64,000 nt of DNA. It comes from Alicyclobacillus suci. Its GTDB lineage: Bacteria; Bacillota; Bacilli; Alicyclobacillales; Alicyclobacillaceae. The translations under genes and the position numbers were made by a program. The notes below the pieces were generated by a model. The model searched no databases. It saw only the letters and a list, made by a program, of their open reading frames with translations, and was not told where the DNA came from. Within the stretch, counting starts at the first letter, position 1. Every line of letters starts with the position of its first letter. Below are positions 17,532 to 25,923 of this stretch, in pieces. Location: positions 1 to 64,000 of the forward strand of contig NZ_JAFMTW010000005.1 in the NCBI RefSeq assembly GCF_017329615.1, in the 5' to 3' direction.

Positions 17532-18683
17532 TCAACCCCTATTTGCAAATTTGCCTCGATAGGGATTGGAGTTTTCTTTTCGTACCTTTGGCGTGAGGTG
17601 AGATTCTGCCAAACGCTCTTCTTGTGCGTACTGAACGAGCGCTAAAAAGCGATATATGAAGTGCACAAATTTTGTGTATGGGGCCGTAAAGAACAGTGAT
17701 GCAACACTGCTTAAATGTAAGGCCAAAATGATACCCATGGGTGCTGTGTCCCGACATATGAGTACAAGCATACCTGTAACCGCAATCGTGAGTAAGGAGA
17801 TGGAAAAAGCGTTCCCAGAACGTTTTGCATTCTTATTCGAATTAGCATCGTTACTTCTGGATTTGATGTATATTAGGCCGGAGGTACCAATGATAATGCC
17901 AATTCCTCCGAGAGTTCCGAGAATCACCACCGGATGATAGAATGGGTATGGTGCTTGTATGTGAAATATATGCGCGTATACTGCCGCCAGCGTTGTCGAG
18001 GCAACGTCAAGTAAAAAGCCGTAGAAAACGGAATGATGGAGCCATTTTCGATGGCCAGAAAATGGTTCTTCAGTTTCTTCATCTCCCAGATAGCGAAGCC
18101 GTAAGGCGTAGGTTATAGCTTTTCGGATGTCTACGCCTTGTACACGTTCTGGCGTTGTTGACCGAATATCTCTCCAGAATCTAACAGCCCCAATCATCCA
18201 ACCTCCGATAAACCAAATGCCTAATGCGCCAAATGTAACTTCGAGAAACGCTTCTGACAAAACTCGATAAAACGAGCCTTTTCCCGCGTGCTGTTCAAGT
18301 AACGTAGGTAGGCCGTTTGTCCCCGCAACGATTGCAACTATGAGGAGGAACGCCACTATTGCGATAATCCAGAAGCCGCCTTTGTTTCCGATTGCTTTCG
18401 CTAGGCCACTGGGCCAAGAATACTTTTTGTACAGTTCTTCTCGAAGACCACTGAATAATTTAGGTGGATGAATGCCGAATTCATGAGGTGTCGTGAATGG
18501 GCAAGCAAAGACGCATTCCTTGCAATCATGACAGAGGTTGGCGAGATAGGCCATATCGTTTTCAGTAAACGTTCGACGCCATTCGATAGCCCGCCATACA
18601 GCGCAGTAGCCTTCACAATAACGGCATGCATTGCATACTTGCATTTGTCTTTTTCCGTCGGTTATCAATTCATTTAATGACAT
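17532..18683 (-). CDS. tcuB: tricarballylate utilisation protein B (4Fe-4S membrane electron carrier)
   Basis: 383 residues. Two ferredoxin-type motifs of C-x2-C-x2-C-x3-C form are visible near the N-terminus, CNACRYCEGYC (about 15-25) and CHDCKECVFAC (about 50-60), followed by about six membrane segments. This layout is that of TcuB/CitB, which re-oxidises the FAD of TcuA by passing electrons to the membrane. ATG 18683 is chosen since GGGAGGA is eight bases upstream; it overlaps the end of tcuA by 14 bases, so translation is coupled. Confidence 0.92.
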   Translation of the reverse strand: MSLNELITDGKRQMQVCNACRYCEGYCAVWRAIEWRRTFTENDMAYLANLCHDCKECVFACPFTTPHEFGIHPPKLFSGLREELYKKYSWPSGLAKAIGNKGGFWIIAIVAFLLIVAIVAGTNGLPTLLEQHAGKGSFYRVLSEAFLEVTFGALGIWFIGGWMIGAVRFWRDIRSTTPERVQGVDIRKAITYALRLRYLGDEETEEPFSGHRKWLHHSVFYGFLLDVASTTLAAVYAHIFHIQAPYPFYHPVVILGTLGGIGIIIGTSGLIYIKSRSNDANSNKNAKRSGNAFSISLLTIAVTGMLVLICRDTAPMGIILALHLSSVASLFFTAPYTKFVHFIYRFLALVQYAQEERLAESHLTPKVRKENSNPYRGKFANRG

Positions 18684-20064
18684 TGGCTGCTTCCTCCCCG
18701 GCGATTCTTCCAAGTACGGCCCCCATTGTGAGACCAAATCCCGCTAAGTAGCCGCGACGAAGGACGTTTCCGGCTACCATTTCTCCTGCAGCAAACATGT
18801 TGTCTACTTGACGGTTATTGAATTGAATATTTGCTTTATTATTGATACGAACCCCTAGATAGGTGAATGTGATGCCCGCTCGTAGGGGATACGCATAGTA
18901 AGGTGCTTCATCGATTTGAACTGCCCAATGGCTTTTAGGGGGGGTGATTCCTTCAGTATAACAATCGTCCAACGTACTTGGATCAAACGTTCCCTGATGT
19001 ACCGAATGGTTGAACGCCTGTACAGTACTTTGGAGTTGCGACGACGGTAAACCAAGCCTGTCGGCGAGTTCATCCAGGGAATCAGCGACAATTGGATCAA
19101 AAACCGATGGCATAAACTTACTTAACGCCTTACTATCGATGATGGAATATGCAACTTGGCCTGGCTGTCTGGCAATAAGTCCACCCCAGATGGCGTAACG
19201 TTTTGGCCAAAAGTCCTCACCCTCGTCGTAAAAACGCTTACCCTCTCGATTGACTACAATGCCAAAAGGCACACTATCCAGGCGAGTAACGATTCCTCCG
19301 TCAAACTTTGGGGCTCGGCCGTCTACCGCCACTGCATGAAACGCGTCCGGTTCGCCAATCGGTTCAGCACCATATTTTAGAAGGATTTGAATCATGTTTC
19401 CTTGGTTGTAGGGAGTTCCACGAATGACGAAGTTGTCTGCGGCATCTCCCCAGTATTTTTTTAACCAGGCTATGTTTGCTTCAAATCCACCCGAGGCTAA
19501 TACAACCGCTTTTGCGTGAACAATGATTTGTTTGTTTCCCTTACGCACTTGAGCAGCTGTAAATTGATTGCCTTCGATTACCAGGTCTTCAACCAGGGAT
19601 TCATACCAAATATTAATTTTCCTGGCCGATGCTGTGCGGTAGTACGCATTCATCATCGCACGTCCCCCACCGAGCATGAACATGTTAGTCCGTGCTAAAT
19701 GAAGTGTGCCGGACAGGGGAGGCTGCCAGCGAATTCCTTGATTGCTAAGCCATTTGGGTAACTCTGCTGACTTTGTAATAATCAGATGAGCGAGTGATTC
19801 ATCAATTTCCCCACCAGCGACACGTCGTAAATCTTCCATGAACTCGTCTTCTGTGTATGCACCCATCATGTAGTCATTTTCATACGCATGCATAATTCTA
19901 AAATCGCGTGTGTGGCGACTGTTACCCCCACGATAAAATTGAGGAGCACGTTCGATGATAAGTACTTTTGCCCCCGACTCTTGCGCTTGTAGGGCGGCCG
20001 CCAAAGCGGCATTTCCACCTCCTATAACAAGGATGTCGTAATGATGCGTATCATTTTCAGCCAT
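18670..20064 (-). CDS. tcuA: FAD-dependent tricarballylate dehydrogenase
   Basis: 464 residues. The N-terminal dinucleotide-binding signature DILVIGGGNAALAAALQAQ is followed by ERAPQFYRGGNSRHTRDFR, typical of TcuA; the flavoprotein belongs to the fumarate-reductase/succinate-dehydrogenase family. TcuA oxidises tricarballylate to cis-aconitate. CGGAGG lies directly against ATG 20070, so ATG 20064, six bases on, is the better start. First gene of the minus-strand tcuA-tcuB-prpF-carrier cluster. A closely related substrate cannot be excluded. Confidence 0.9.
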   Translation of the reverse strand: MAENDTHHYDILVIGGGNAALAAALQAQESGAKVLIIERAPQFYRGGNSRHTRDFRIMHAYENDYMMGAYTEDEFMEDLRRVAGGEIDESLAHLIITKSAELPKWLSNQGIRWQPPLSGTLHLARTNMFMLGGGRAMMNAYYRTASARKINIWYESLVEDLVIEGNQFTAAQVRKGNKQIIVHAKAVVLASGGFEANIAWLKKYWGDAADNFVIRGTPYNQGNMIQILLKYGAEPIGEPDAFHAVAVDGRAPKFDGGIVTRLDSVPFGIVVNREGKRFYDEGEDFWPKRYAIWGGLIARQPGQVAYSIIDSKALSKFMPSVFDPIVADSLDELADRLGLPSSQLQSTVQAFNHSVHQGTFDPSTLDDCYTEGITPPKSHWAVQIDEAPYYAYPLRAGITFTYLGVRINNKANIQFNNRQVDNMFAAGEMVAGNVLRRGYLAGFGLTMGAVLGRIAGEEAANVIK

Positions 20065-20105
20065 ATCCATCCTCCGAGTTTTACACGTTTGCGTGGAATA
20101 AAAAT

Positions 20106-20142
20106 AAATGCACCAGCAGCCGAAAGGCTGACTGGTGCATTT
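20106..20142. terminator. long GAAA-capped hairpin in the tcuA leader
   Basis: AAATGCACCAG (20106-20116) pairs with CTGGTGCATTT (20132-20142); inside it CAGCC-GAAA-GGCTG closes with a tetraloop, leaving one bulged A. T-rich stretches follow on both strands. It is only about 40 bases ahead of the tcuA start, too close for a promoter between them, so on the minus strand it either ends the DUF3870 transcript or acts as an attenuator in the tcu leader. Confidence 0.65.
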
Positions 20143-20148
20143 TTGATT

Positions 20149-20177
20149 CCTTGCTCAAGGATGAGTTGAGCAACTCA
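20149..20177. promoter_or_regulatory. tandem palindromes upstream of tcuA
   Basis: CCTTGCTCAAGG (20149-20160) is a perfect 12-base palindrome and TGAGTTGAGCAACTCA (20162-20177) a palindrome of 7+2+7. Both share the core TTG-NN-CAA. Two sites one base apart upstream of the leader hairpin look like a tandem operator. No regulator gene lies next to it, so the binding protein is unknown. Confidence 0.5.
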
Positions 20178-20312
20178 AAATATGGCAGTCATCAAGGTGG
20201 TGTATTTATTCTATATGCATTCTACATTTTTCTTTCGTGCCGAACAAGATAAAAACAGTACTTTGTGTATCTTGAATGATGGATTTCGAGAAAGTAAAGA
20301 GACCATTCGTGT

Positions 20313-20633
20313 TCATGTTGCTGATAGTCGCTCGTATTCCGCTTCAAGGTCTTTGATAGCGGCAATGAGTGCAGCTTTTGTTGCACCGTGGTAATGTAGC
20401 TTGATTTCATCAATCATTGCGTCCACTCCGTCACGCAGTGAGTGTCCTTTCAGCAATTCGCATACGAAATTTCTTCCAAGATGTGTAGCTAATGTGCATT
20501 CCACAGAAAGAATTACAGCATGCTGCATTTCAATCTCAACGACTAGGGCAAGTGTATCGTAAGCTGTTTTTGCGGCAGATCCCGATGGGAGTCTTCCATG
20601 ACCTGCAATAAAGGCTCTGCGGACAGGACTCAT
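20313..20633 (-). CDS. DUF3870-domain protein
   Basis: 106 residues matching my memory of the DUF3870 family (PF12986) over its full length: FIAGHGRLPSG..A near the start, LVVEIEMQHAVILSVECTLATHLGRNF in the middle, and HYHGATKAALIAAIKDLEAEY at the end. Function unknown. AGGAGAG precedes the ATG. It lies upstream of tcuA on the same strand, 240 bases away with palindromes and a hairpin between, so a functional link to tricarballylate use is possible but unproven. Confidence 0.75.
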   Translation of the reverse strand: MSPVRRAFIAGHGRLPSGSAAKTAYDTLALVVEIEMQHAVILSVECTLATHLGRNFVCELLKGHSLRDGVDAMIDEIKLHYHGATKAALIAAIKDLEAEYERLSAT

Positions 20634-20734
20634 AATTCTCTCCTAAGATAGGGATTTAAAGCTAATGATAACCTATCATGGATATGGAGGTTTGCCAATG
20701 ATTTTAGGGGGATAACGTTATTTGGAGGTGAACA

Positions 20735-20850
20735 GCCCTACCCGACAGCGATTCCATTTACTACTCCGCCATGCTTGGTGTCGGCGAGTTGATTCAAAGT
20801 GGAACTATGACCAATGTCGATATGGAGAACCATCGAGGACAGGCGCTTGA
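20735..20850 (+). pseudogene. remnant of an amidohydrolase
   Basis: One frame reads DSIYYSAMLGVGELIQSGTM followed by TNVDMENH, which resembles the (A/S)xLxxxEMIQSGTTT..DM segment of cytosine-deaminase-type amidohydrolases. No open frame extends either way, and the metal-binding HxH and downstream motifs are missing. The fragment sits in the 20634-21100 gap, which otherwise holds only the rbsK promoter region. Confidence 0.5.
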
Positions 20851-20929
20851 CACGGTCGATAAGGACATTGTGCTGTGGGAAGCGAATGCCACCATTGTGC
20901 TCCGGTTTTATTGGCGGTTGGATATTTCG

Positions 20930-20959
20930 TTTCAAGTATTTGCCTAATTCCGTTATAAT
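20930..20959 (+). promoter_or_regulatory. candidate promoter of rbsK-rbsR
   Basis: TTTCAA (20930-20935) and a perfect TATAAT (20954-20959) with an 18-base spacer, giving a leader of about 130 bases before the ribokinase start. The -35 box is weak. Confidence 0.45.
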
Positions 20960-21100
20960 GTCGATAGGAAGCGCTTTATGCCATCTGCACAATTGGCGTT
21001 GAACCTATCCACAAAATGTAAGCCTATACTTTATGGCTCCTTGTGTTAAATTTAATTAAAGTTAGGCGTTATGAAGACTAAAGAGACTAGGAGTGATAGA

Positions 21101-22060
21101 TTGAACATCGTTGTGGTTGGCAGTATGAATATGGATGTTGTGAACCGCGTGAGTCACCATCCGCGCCCAGGTGAGACGATTAAGGGAAAAGGGACGAGTT
21201 ATATCCCTGGCGGAAAAGGCGCGAATCAGGCAGTCGCCGCAGCACGGGCGGGCGCTTCCGTTCAAATGGTGGGCGCTGTTGGTACGGATGGGTTTGGAAA
21301 AGAACTGATTGCGTCGATTGCGCGTGATGGAATTGATACCTCGAAGATCCTTCAGAAGGAAGGCACCTCGGGATTGGCATTCATTACGGTGAATGACGAG
21401 GGAGAGAACAATATTATTTTGTCGGAAGGCGCGAATGGTAAGGTAACGCCTGATGATGTCCGAACTGCACTGGAGAATGCGAACTTTGACGCCCTGCTGG
21501 TTCAAAATGAGATTTTGCTTGAGTCCAGCTATGAGGCCATTCGGGTCGCGCACGAAAAATCTGCGAAGGTGTTCTATAATCCAGCACCAGCGCATGCCGT
21601 ACCGAAGGATATTCTTCAACTGGTTGACATCCTTGTGGTCAATGAGACCGAAGCGAGTGTGGTATTGGGTAAACCGCTGAATACACATACGGATTATACG
21701 GATGCCGCCAAGGAATTGGTAACGCTTGGAGCAAAAGCTGTGATTCTGACACTCGGTTCAAGTGGTTCTTTGTACGCAGATCACGCATTGACGGTTCATG
21801 TACCGGCGTTTCGGGTGCAAGCAGTTGATACGACCGCTGCTGGAGATACGTTTATAGGCGCTTTTGCGAGCGTTTTTTTTGGCGAGAATCCCATGGAGTC
21901 CCTGCGGTTCGCTTCTGCTGCTTCTGCAATTGCCGTAACAAGATCCGGCGCACAGACATCTATTCCAGAGCACGGCGAGATTGTAGAGTTTTTGCAGTCG
22001 TCTGTGGAAACGTTACCTCATTTTGAAAGATGGGAATCTAGTCATGTCGACCACGATTAA
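21101..22060 (+). CDS. rbsK: ribokinase
   Basis: PfkB-family sugar kinase, 319 residues, phosphorylating D-ribose to ribose 5-phosphate. GSMNMDVV at the N-terminus, PGGKGANQA (substrate-binding region, about 38-46) and DTTAAGDTFIGAF with the catalytic base D249 are present. TTG 21101 is preferred because AGGAG is seven bases upstream; an in-frame ATG at 21071 gives ten more residues but a weaker site. The gene overlaps the LacI-type regulator by 17 bases, and the ribose transporter genes follow. Confidence 0.93.
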   Translation: MNIVVVGSMNMDVVNRVSHHPRPGETIKGKGTSYIPGGKGANQAVAAARAGASVQMVGAVGTDGFGKELIASIARDGIDTSKILQKEGTSGLAFITVNDEGENNIILSEGANGKVTPDDVRTALENANFDALLVQNEILLESSYEAIRVAHEKSAKVFYNPAPAHAVPKDILQLVDILVVNETEASVVLGKPLNTHTDYTDAAKELVTLGAKAVILTLGSSGSLYADHALTVHVPAFRVQAVDTTAAGDTFIGAFASVFFGENPMESLRFASAASAIAVTRSGAQTSIPEHGEIVEFLQSSVETLPHFERWESSHVDHD

Positions 22061-23009
22061 AGAAGTCGCGAAACTCGCGGGTGTCTCGGTTTCTACTGTG
22101 TCCCGGGTCATCAATAACAGTGGCTATGTGGGGGAAAAAACGCGGAAGAAAATTGTCGATGCCATGAGTCAACTGAACTTTGAACCGAGCTCGATTGCGC
22201 GTGGCTTGGTGAGCGGGAAGACGTCGACCATCGGCTTGCTGCTTCCGGATGTGGCCAATCCATTTTTTGCTGAGGTGGCACGCGGCACGGAGGAAGCGGC
22301 GATTGAGAGCGGATTTACGGTGATTTTATGCAATTCGAACTGGGATCTCGAGCGTGAAAAAATGTATCTCAACGTCCTCAAAGGAAGAGGTGTGGAGGGA
22401 GTCATTATCATTGGCAACCGGAGCCCAGAGCGCGATTTGATTCGCATGCTTTCGCCAGTACCGTGTGTGTTTGTTGATCGTAAGGTGACAAGTGATGAAA
22501 GTTATATCTATGTCGATCACGAAAAAGGCGCCAGAATCGCCACAGAGAAACTGATTTCGATTGGCTGCAAACGCATCGCGCACGTAACTGGTCCGAGAAA
22601 ATCGACCTCCGCTAGAGCACGCTTGAGTGGCTATTTAAAAACGATGAAGAAACATGATTTGGAGACTATTGTACTGCAGGGGAACTTCCGATTTTCTGGC
22701 GGCTATGAAGCTGCGAAGAAGGCATTTACAAGCGATTGCCCGCCGGATGGCATCTTCGCGGGAAACGATATGATGGCCATTGGCGTGATTCAGGCCGCGA
22801 ATGAACTTGGCATTCAAGTACCCGACGACGTGTCGATTGTGGGGTATGACGATATTGATATGGCAAAATGTACCTCGCCTTCGTTGACGACGATTCGTCA
22901 GCCGGCAAATGAAATGGGACGTGCTGCGTTTTCGCTGTTTAAGAACCGCGTATCGGAAATGAAAATAGAATTTGATGCCAAGCTAGTGGAGAGAAAATCG
23001 ACCAAATAG
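22044..23009 (+). CDS. rbsR: LacI-family ribose operon repressor
   Basis: 321 residues. The N-terminal HTH (TIKEVAKLAGVSVSTVSRVI, residues about 4-23) is followed by a periplasmic-binding-protein-like sensor domain with TSTIGLLLPDVANPFFAEV. The start inside the rbsK end implies translational coupling. A near-perfect LacI-type palindrome lies 30 bases after its stop in the rbsD promoter, its likely operator. Ribose or a phosphate derivative is the presumed inducer, by context. Confidence 0.9.
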   Translation: MSTTIKEVAKLAGVSVSTVSRVINNSGYVGEKTRKKIVDAMSQLNFEPSSIARGLVSGKTSTIGLLLPDVANPFFAEVARGTEEAAIESGFTVILCNSNWDLEREKMYLNVLKGRGVEGVIIIGNRSPERDLIRMLSPVPCVFVDRKVTSDESYIYVDHEKGARIATEKLISIGCKRIAHVTGPRKSTSARARLSGYLKTMKKHDLETIVLQGNFRFSGGYEAAKKAFTSDCPPDGIFAGNDMMAIGVIQAANELGIQVPDDVSIVGYDDIDMAKCTSPSLTTIRQPANEMGRAAFSLFKNRVSEMKIEFDAKLVERKSTK

Positions 23010-23037
23010 AAATTCCATATTGTTTTTTTGTATGCTG

Positions 23038-23067
23038 TTGTGGTAACGTTTCCACATGGGTTATGAT
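23038..23067 (+). promoter_or_regulatory. rbsD promoter overlapped by a LacI-type operator
   Basis: TGTGGTAACGTTTCCACA (23039-23056) is an 18-base palindrome with one mismatched pair and the central CG typical of LacI-family operators. It covers the -35 (TTGTGG, 23038) and spacer of a promoter whose -10 is TATGAT (23062-23067, spacer 18), so bound RbsR would block RNA polymerase. Confidence 0.7.
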
Positions 23068-23087
23068 ATTGACACTGAGGTGACAAC

Positions 23088-23480
23088 ATGAAGAAACAGG
23101 GCGTCTTGAACAGTGAGTTGTCAAAGATCATTGCCGAGCTTGGACATGGGCAATCCTTGGTCATCTCGGACTACGGGCTGCCTGTACCGAAAGGGGTTCG
23201 CATGGTCGATTTGGCCATCCGCGAAAACGTCCCGTCTTTTATAGATGTACTCACCGTTATTTTGAGTGAGTTAGCAGTGGAGAAGGCCGTAATCGCAGAT
23301 GAGCTAAGGCAGTCCGGCCATGAAATCTACGACACCATTGTTGAAAAGGTTGGACATGCAATAGCGCTGGTGTCTCATGAAGAGCTGAAAAAAATTACCG
23401 AAAGTGTAAGCGTTATCGTGCGAACCGGTGAATGGACGCCTTACGCAAACATCGTTTTATACGCAGGAGTCGTATTCTAA
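23088..23480 (+). CDS. rbsD: D-ribose pyranase
   Basis: 130 residues, the normal RbsD length. It interconverts beta-pyran and beta-furan ribose so that ribokinase gets its substrate. The catalytic histidine region LGHGQSLVISDYGLPVP (about 18-34) is intact. First gene of rbsDACB; its stop codon lies within the rbsA ribosome binding site. Confidence 0.95.
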   Translation: MKKQGVLNSELSKIIAELGHGQSLVISDYGLPVPKGVRMVDLAIRENVPSFIDVLTVILSELAVEKAVIADELRQSGHEIYDTIVEKVGHAIALVSHEELKKITESVSVIVRTGEWTPYANIVLYAGVVF

Positions 23481-23493
23481 GGAGGTGTTTCGT

Positions 23494-24984
23494 GTGGGGA
23501 AGCTGATGATGCGCGGCATTAGTAAATCGTTTTCAGGTGTACGCGTCCTGGAAGAGGTTGAACTGATTGTTGAAGGCGGAAAAGTAGTCGCGTTGCTCGG
23601 TGAAAATGGCGCCGGCAAGTCGACGTTGATGAAAATTTTGACGGGTGAATATCAGGCGGATGCCGGTGAAATTGTCATTGATGACCAGGTGGTCGACATT
23701 AAGAATGTCGACGACGCCAAAAAACATCAGATTGGGATGATACACCAGGAGCTTAACCTGTTTCCGAATCTATCGATAGCAGAAAATTTTTTGATTGGTA
23801 ACGAAGCGGAATATCAGCAGTCGGGCTTTATCCGCAGCAGCAAACTGAACGACAAGGTCAAAAGTATTTTGCAGCAAGTCAATTTGCAACGCCATCCTAG
23901 CGAGTTGGTAAAAAATCTAGGGATCGGCGAGCAACAATTGGTGGAGATTGGGAAGGCTTTGTTACAAGATGTCAAATATCTGGTGATGGACGAGCCTACC
24001 GCTGCATTGACCGAAAGCGAAACGGAACGATTGTTTCAAATTATAGAGTCGCTTAAGAAAAATGGTGTCGGTATTGTCTACATTTCTCACCGGATGGAAG
24101 AGTTGTATCGAATTGCCGACAAGGTTTCGGTTTTAAGAGATGGCCGGTTCATTGCTACCCGGGATATGAAGACTGCGGATGAAAATGAATTGGTATCGAT
24201 GATGGTCGGCCGCACGGTCGATGACAGGTATCCGAAGACCCCATCCAATCCCGGACAAGTCTTGCTGAAGGCGGTCGATGTCAAGACGCCGAAGGTCAAG
24301 CGAGCCACGTTGGAAGTGAGGGCCGGTGAGATTGTTGGACTTGGCGGTTTGATGGGCGCTGGGCGCACTGAACTTGTAAGCGCATTTGCGGGCGTTGATC
24401 GAATTGTTGAAGGCGAGTTTGAGTTCAATGGCAAGCGAACTCGCTTCAAGACGCCGAAGCAAGCTATTGACAGCGGTTTAGCTTTTGTCACGGAAGATAG
24501 AAAATCGCAAGGGCTGATTTTACCGTTTAGCGTGCGTGAAAACATGGCACTTCCGACGCTAGGGCTGAGAAGCCGATTTGGGTTCATCCAATCTCGACAG
24601 GAGCGGGATTTCACTTCAGAAGTCGTGAATAAGATGCGCATCAAGGTCGCGTCGATAGACCAGCCTGCTGGAAGCTTGAGCGGTGGGAATCAACAAAAGA
24701 TTGTCATCGGCAAGTGGATGGCGCAAGACCCGGTGTTGCTGATTCTCGATGAGCCAACACGTGGGATTGACGTGGGGGCAAAACAGGAAATTTACGAGCT
24801 AATGAATGCGTTTAAGTCGCAAGGGCGTGGCATTTTGATGATATCGTCCGATTTACCAGAACTCATGGGAATCTGTGACCGGATTTACGTCATGCACGAG
24901 GGAGAAGTCATGGGTGAAATCAAGGGCGAGGAAATGAACAATGAGAACTTTATGAAGTTGGCGACCGGGAGGAAACTATCGTGA
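23494..24984 (+). CDS. rbsA: ribose ABC importer, ATP-binding protein
   Basis: 496 residues with two fused ATPase domains, as in all RbsA/MglA proteins. The first has Walker A GENGAGKST and a signature IGEQQLVEIGKAL; the second has the degenerate GLMGAGRTEL and LSGGNQQKIVIGKW, with DEPTRGID as Walker B. GTG 23494 is chosen because AAGGAGGTG (23479-23487) is six bases before it and the conserved N-terminus starts there. It energises import through RbsC. Confidence 0.95.
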   Translation: MGKLMMRGISKSFSGVRVLEEVELIVEGGKVVALLGENGAGKSTLMKILTGEYQADAGEIVIDDQVVDIKNVDDAKKHQIGMIHQELNLFPNLSIAENFLIGNEAEYQQSGFIRSSKLNDKVKSILQQVNLQRHPSELVKNLGIGEQQLVEIGKALLQDVKYLVMDEPTAALTESETERLFQIIESLKKNGVGIVYISHRMEELYRIADKVSVLRDGRFIATRDMKTADENELVSMMVGRTVDDRYPKTPSNPGQVLLKAVDVKTPKVKRATLEVRAGEIVGLGGLMGAGRTELVSAFAGVDRIVEGEFEFNGKRTRFKTPKQAIDSGLAFVTEDRKSQGLILPFSVRENMALPTLGLRSRFGFIQSRQERDFTSEVVNKMRIKVASIDQPAGSLSGGNQQKIVIGKWMAQDPVLLILDEPTRGIDVGAKQEIYELMNAFKSQGRGILMISSDLPELMGICDRIYVMHEGEVMGEIKGEEMNNENFMKLATGRKLS

Positions 24985-25901
24985 ACGTGATCAAAAAATA
25001 CCGGCTTGGACCGCTCATTGGACTTGTACTTATCTTTATTGTGATGTCGATTTTGTCCAATCAGTTTCTGACGTTTTCCAACTTGCGAAACGTCGCTTTG
25101 CAGACCACGGTCAATGCATTGTTAGGTGTCGGCATGACATTTGTCATTCTCACGTCGGGAATTGATTTGTCGGTTGGCTCCACATTGGCCTTGAGTGCCG
25201 TCATTTCATCTGGCTTGATGGTCGCGCACGTCAACGTATTTCTGGCTTGTATTGTTGGTATCGTCGTCGGTGCTGCAGGCGGTGCACTCAATGGACTCTT
25301 GGTATCTTATGGACGCCTGGCACCATTTATTGTGACACTTGGCACCCAGCAGTTGTTTAGAGGTTTGACAGAAGTGTATACCCACGGGATGCCTATCTTT
25401 AACTTGCCGAACTCTTTCTCAAATCTAGGGACTGGGCTCATAGCTGGCATTCCAATTCCCGTAGTGATTGCCGCCGTCGTCTTCATTGTTGGCTGGATTG
25501 TGCTGAAAAAGACGGTCGTAGGTCGCAAGATTTACGCGCTTGGCGGGAATGAGAAGGTTGCACAGCTCGCTGGTGTTAAGGTAAATCGCTATCTCGTTTG
25601 GGTCTACGTGGTAGCCGGTGTACTGGCCGCGTTCGCAGGGTTGATTTTGACGTCGCGGTTAGGCACAGCAGAACCAACTGCCGGAACAGGGTATGAACTC
25701 GATGCCATCACCGCAGTTGTTCTTGGTGGCACAAGTCTGGTTGGTGGTGAAGGCAGTATCATCGGTACCCTGGTGGGTGCACTTATTTTGGGGGTGATCG
25801 ACAACGGATTAAACCTTTTAAATGTCAATTCATTTTGGCAAGACGCTGTGAAAGGCTTGATCATTTTGGTCGCAATCCTGCTTGACCGCAAAAAGAACTA
25901 A
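24981..25901 (+). CDS. rbsC: ribose ABC importer, permease
   Basis: 306 residues, about eight to ten membrane segments. VGMTFVILTSGIDLSVGST is the family hallmark, as is the C-terminal TAVVLGGTSLVGGEG. The GTG start overlaps the rbsA stop by four bases (GTGA), so translation is coupled. Works with RbsA and RbsB. Confidence 0.95.
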   Translation: MNVIKKYRLGPLIGLVLIFIVMSILSNQFLTFSNLRNVALQTTVNALLGVGMTFVILTSGIDLSVGSTLALSAVISSGLMVAHVNVFLACIVGIVVGAAGGALNGLLVSYGRLAPFIVTLGTQQLFRGLTEVYTHGMPIFNLPNSFSNLGTGLIAGIPIPVVIAAVVFIVGWIVLKKTVVGRKIYALGGNEKVAQLAGVKVNRYLVWVYVVAGVLAAFAGLILTSRLGTAEPTAGTGYELDAITAVVLGGTSLVGGEGSIIGTLVGALILGVIDNGLNLLNVNSFWQDAVKGLIILVAILLDRKKN

Positions 25902-25923
25902 CAAATCATAGGGGGAATTACTC

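Noticed and set aside
20738-20992. 84-residue minus-strand frame upstream of rbsK
   Set aside because: It is the complement of the amidohydrolase remnant and the rbsK promoter region.
23039-23056. cre site reading of the rbsD palindrome
   Set aside because: Several cre positions mismatch (G for W, T for A, C for W); a LacI-type operator for the adjacent RbsR explains it better.
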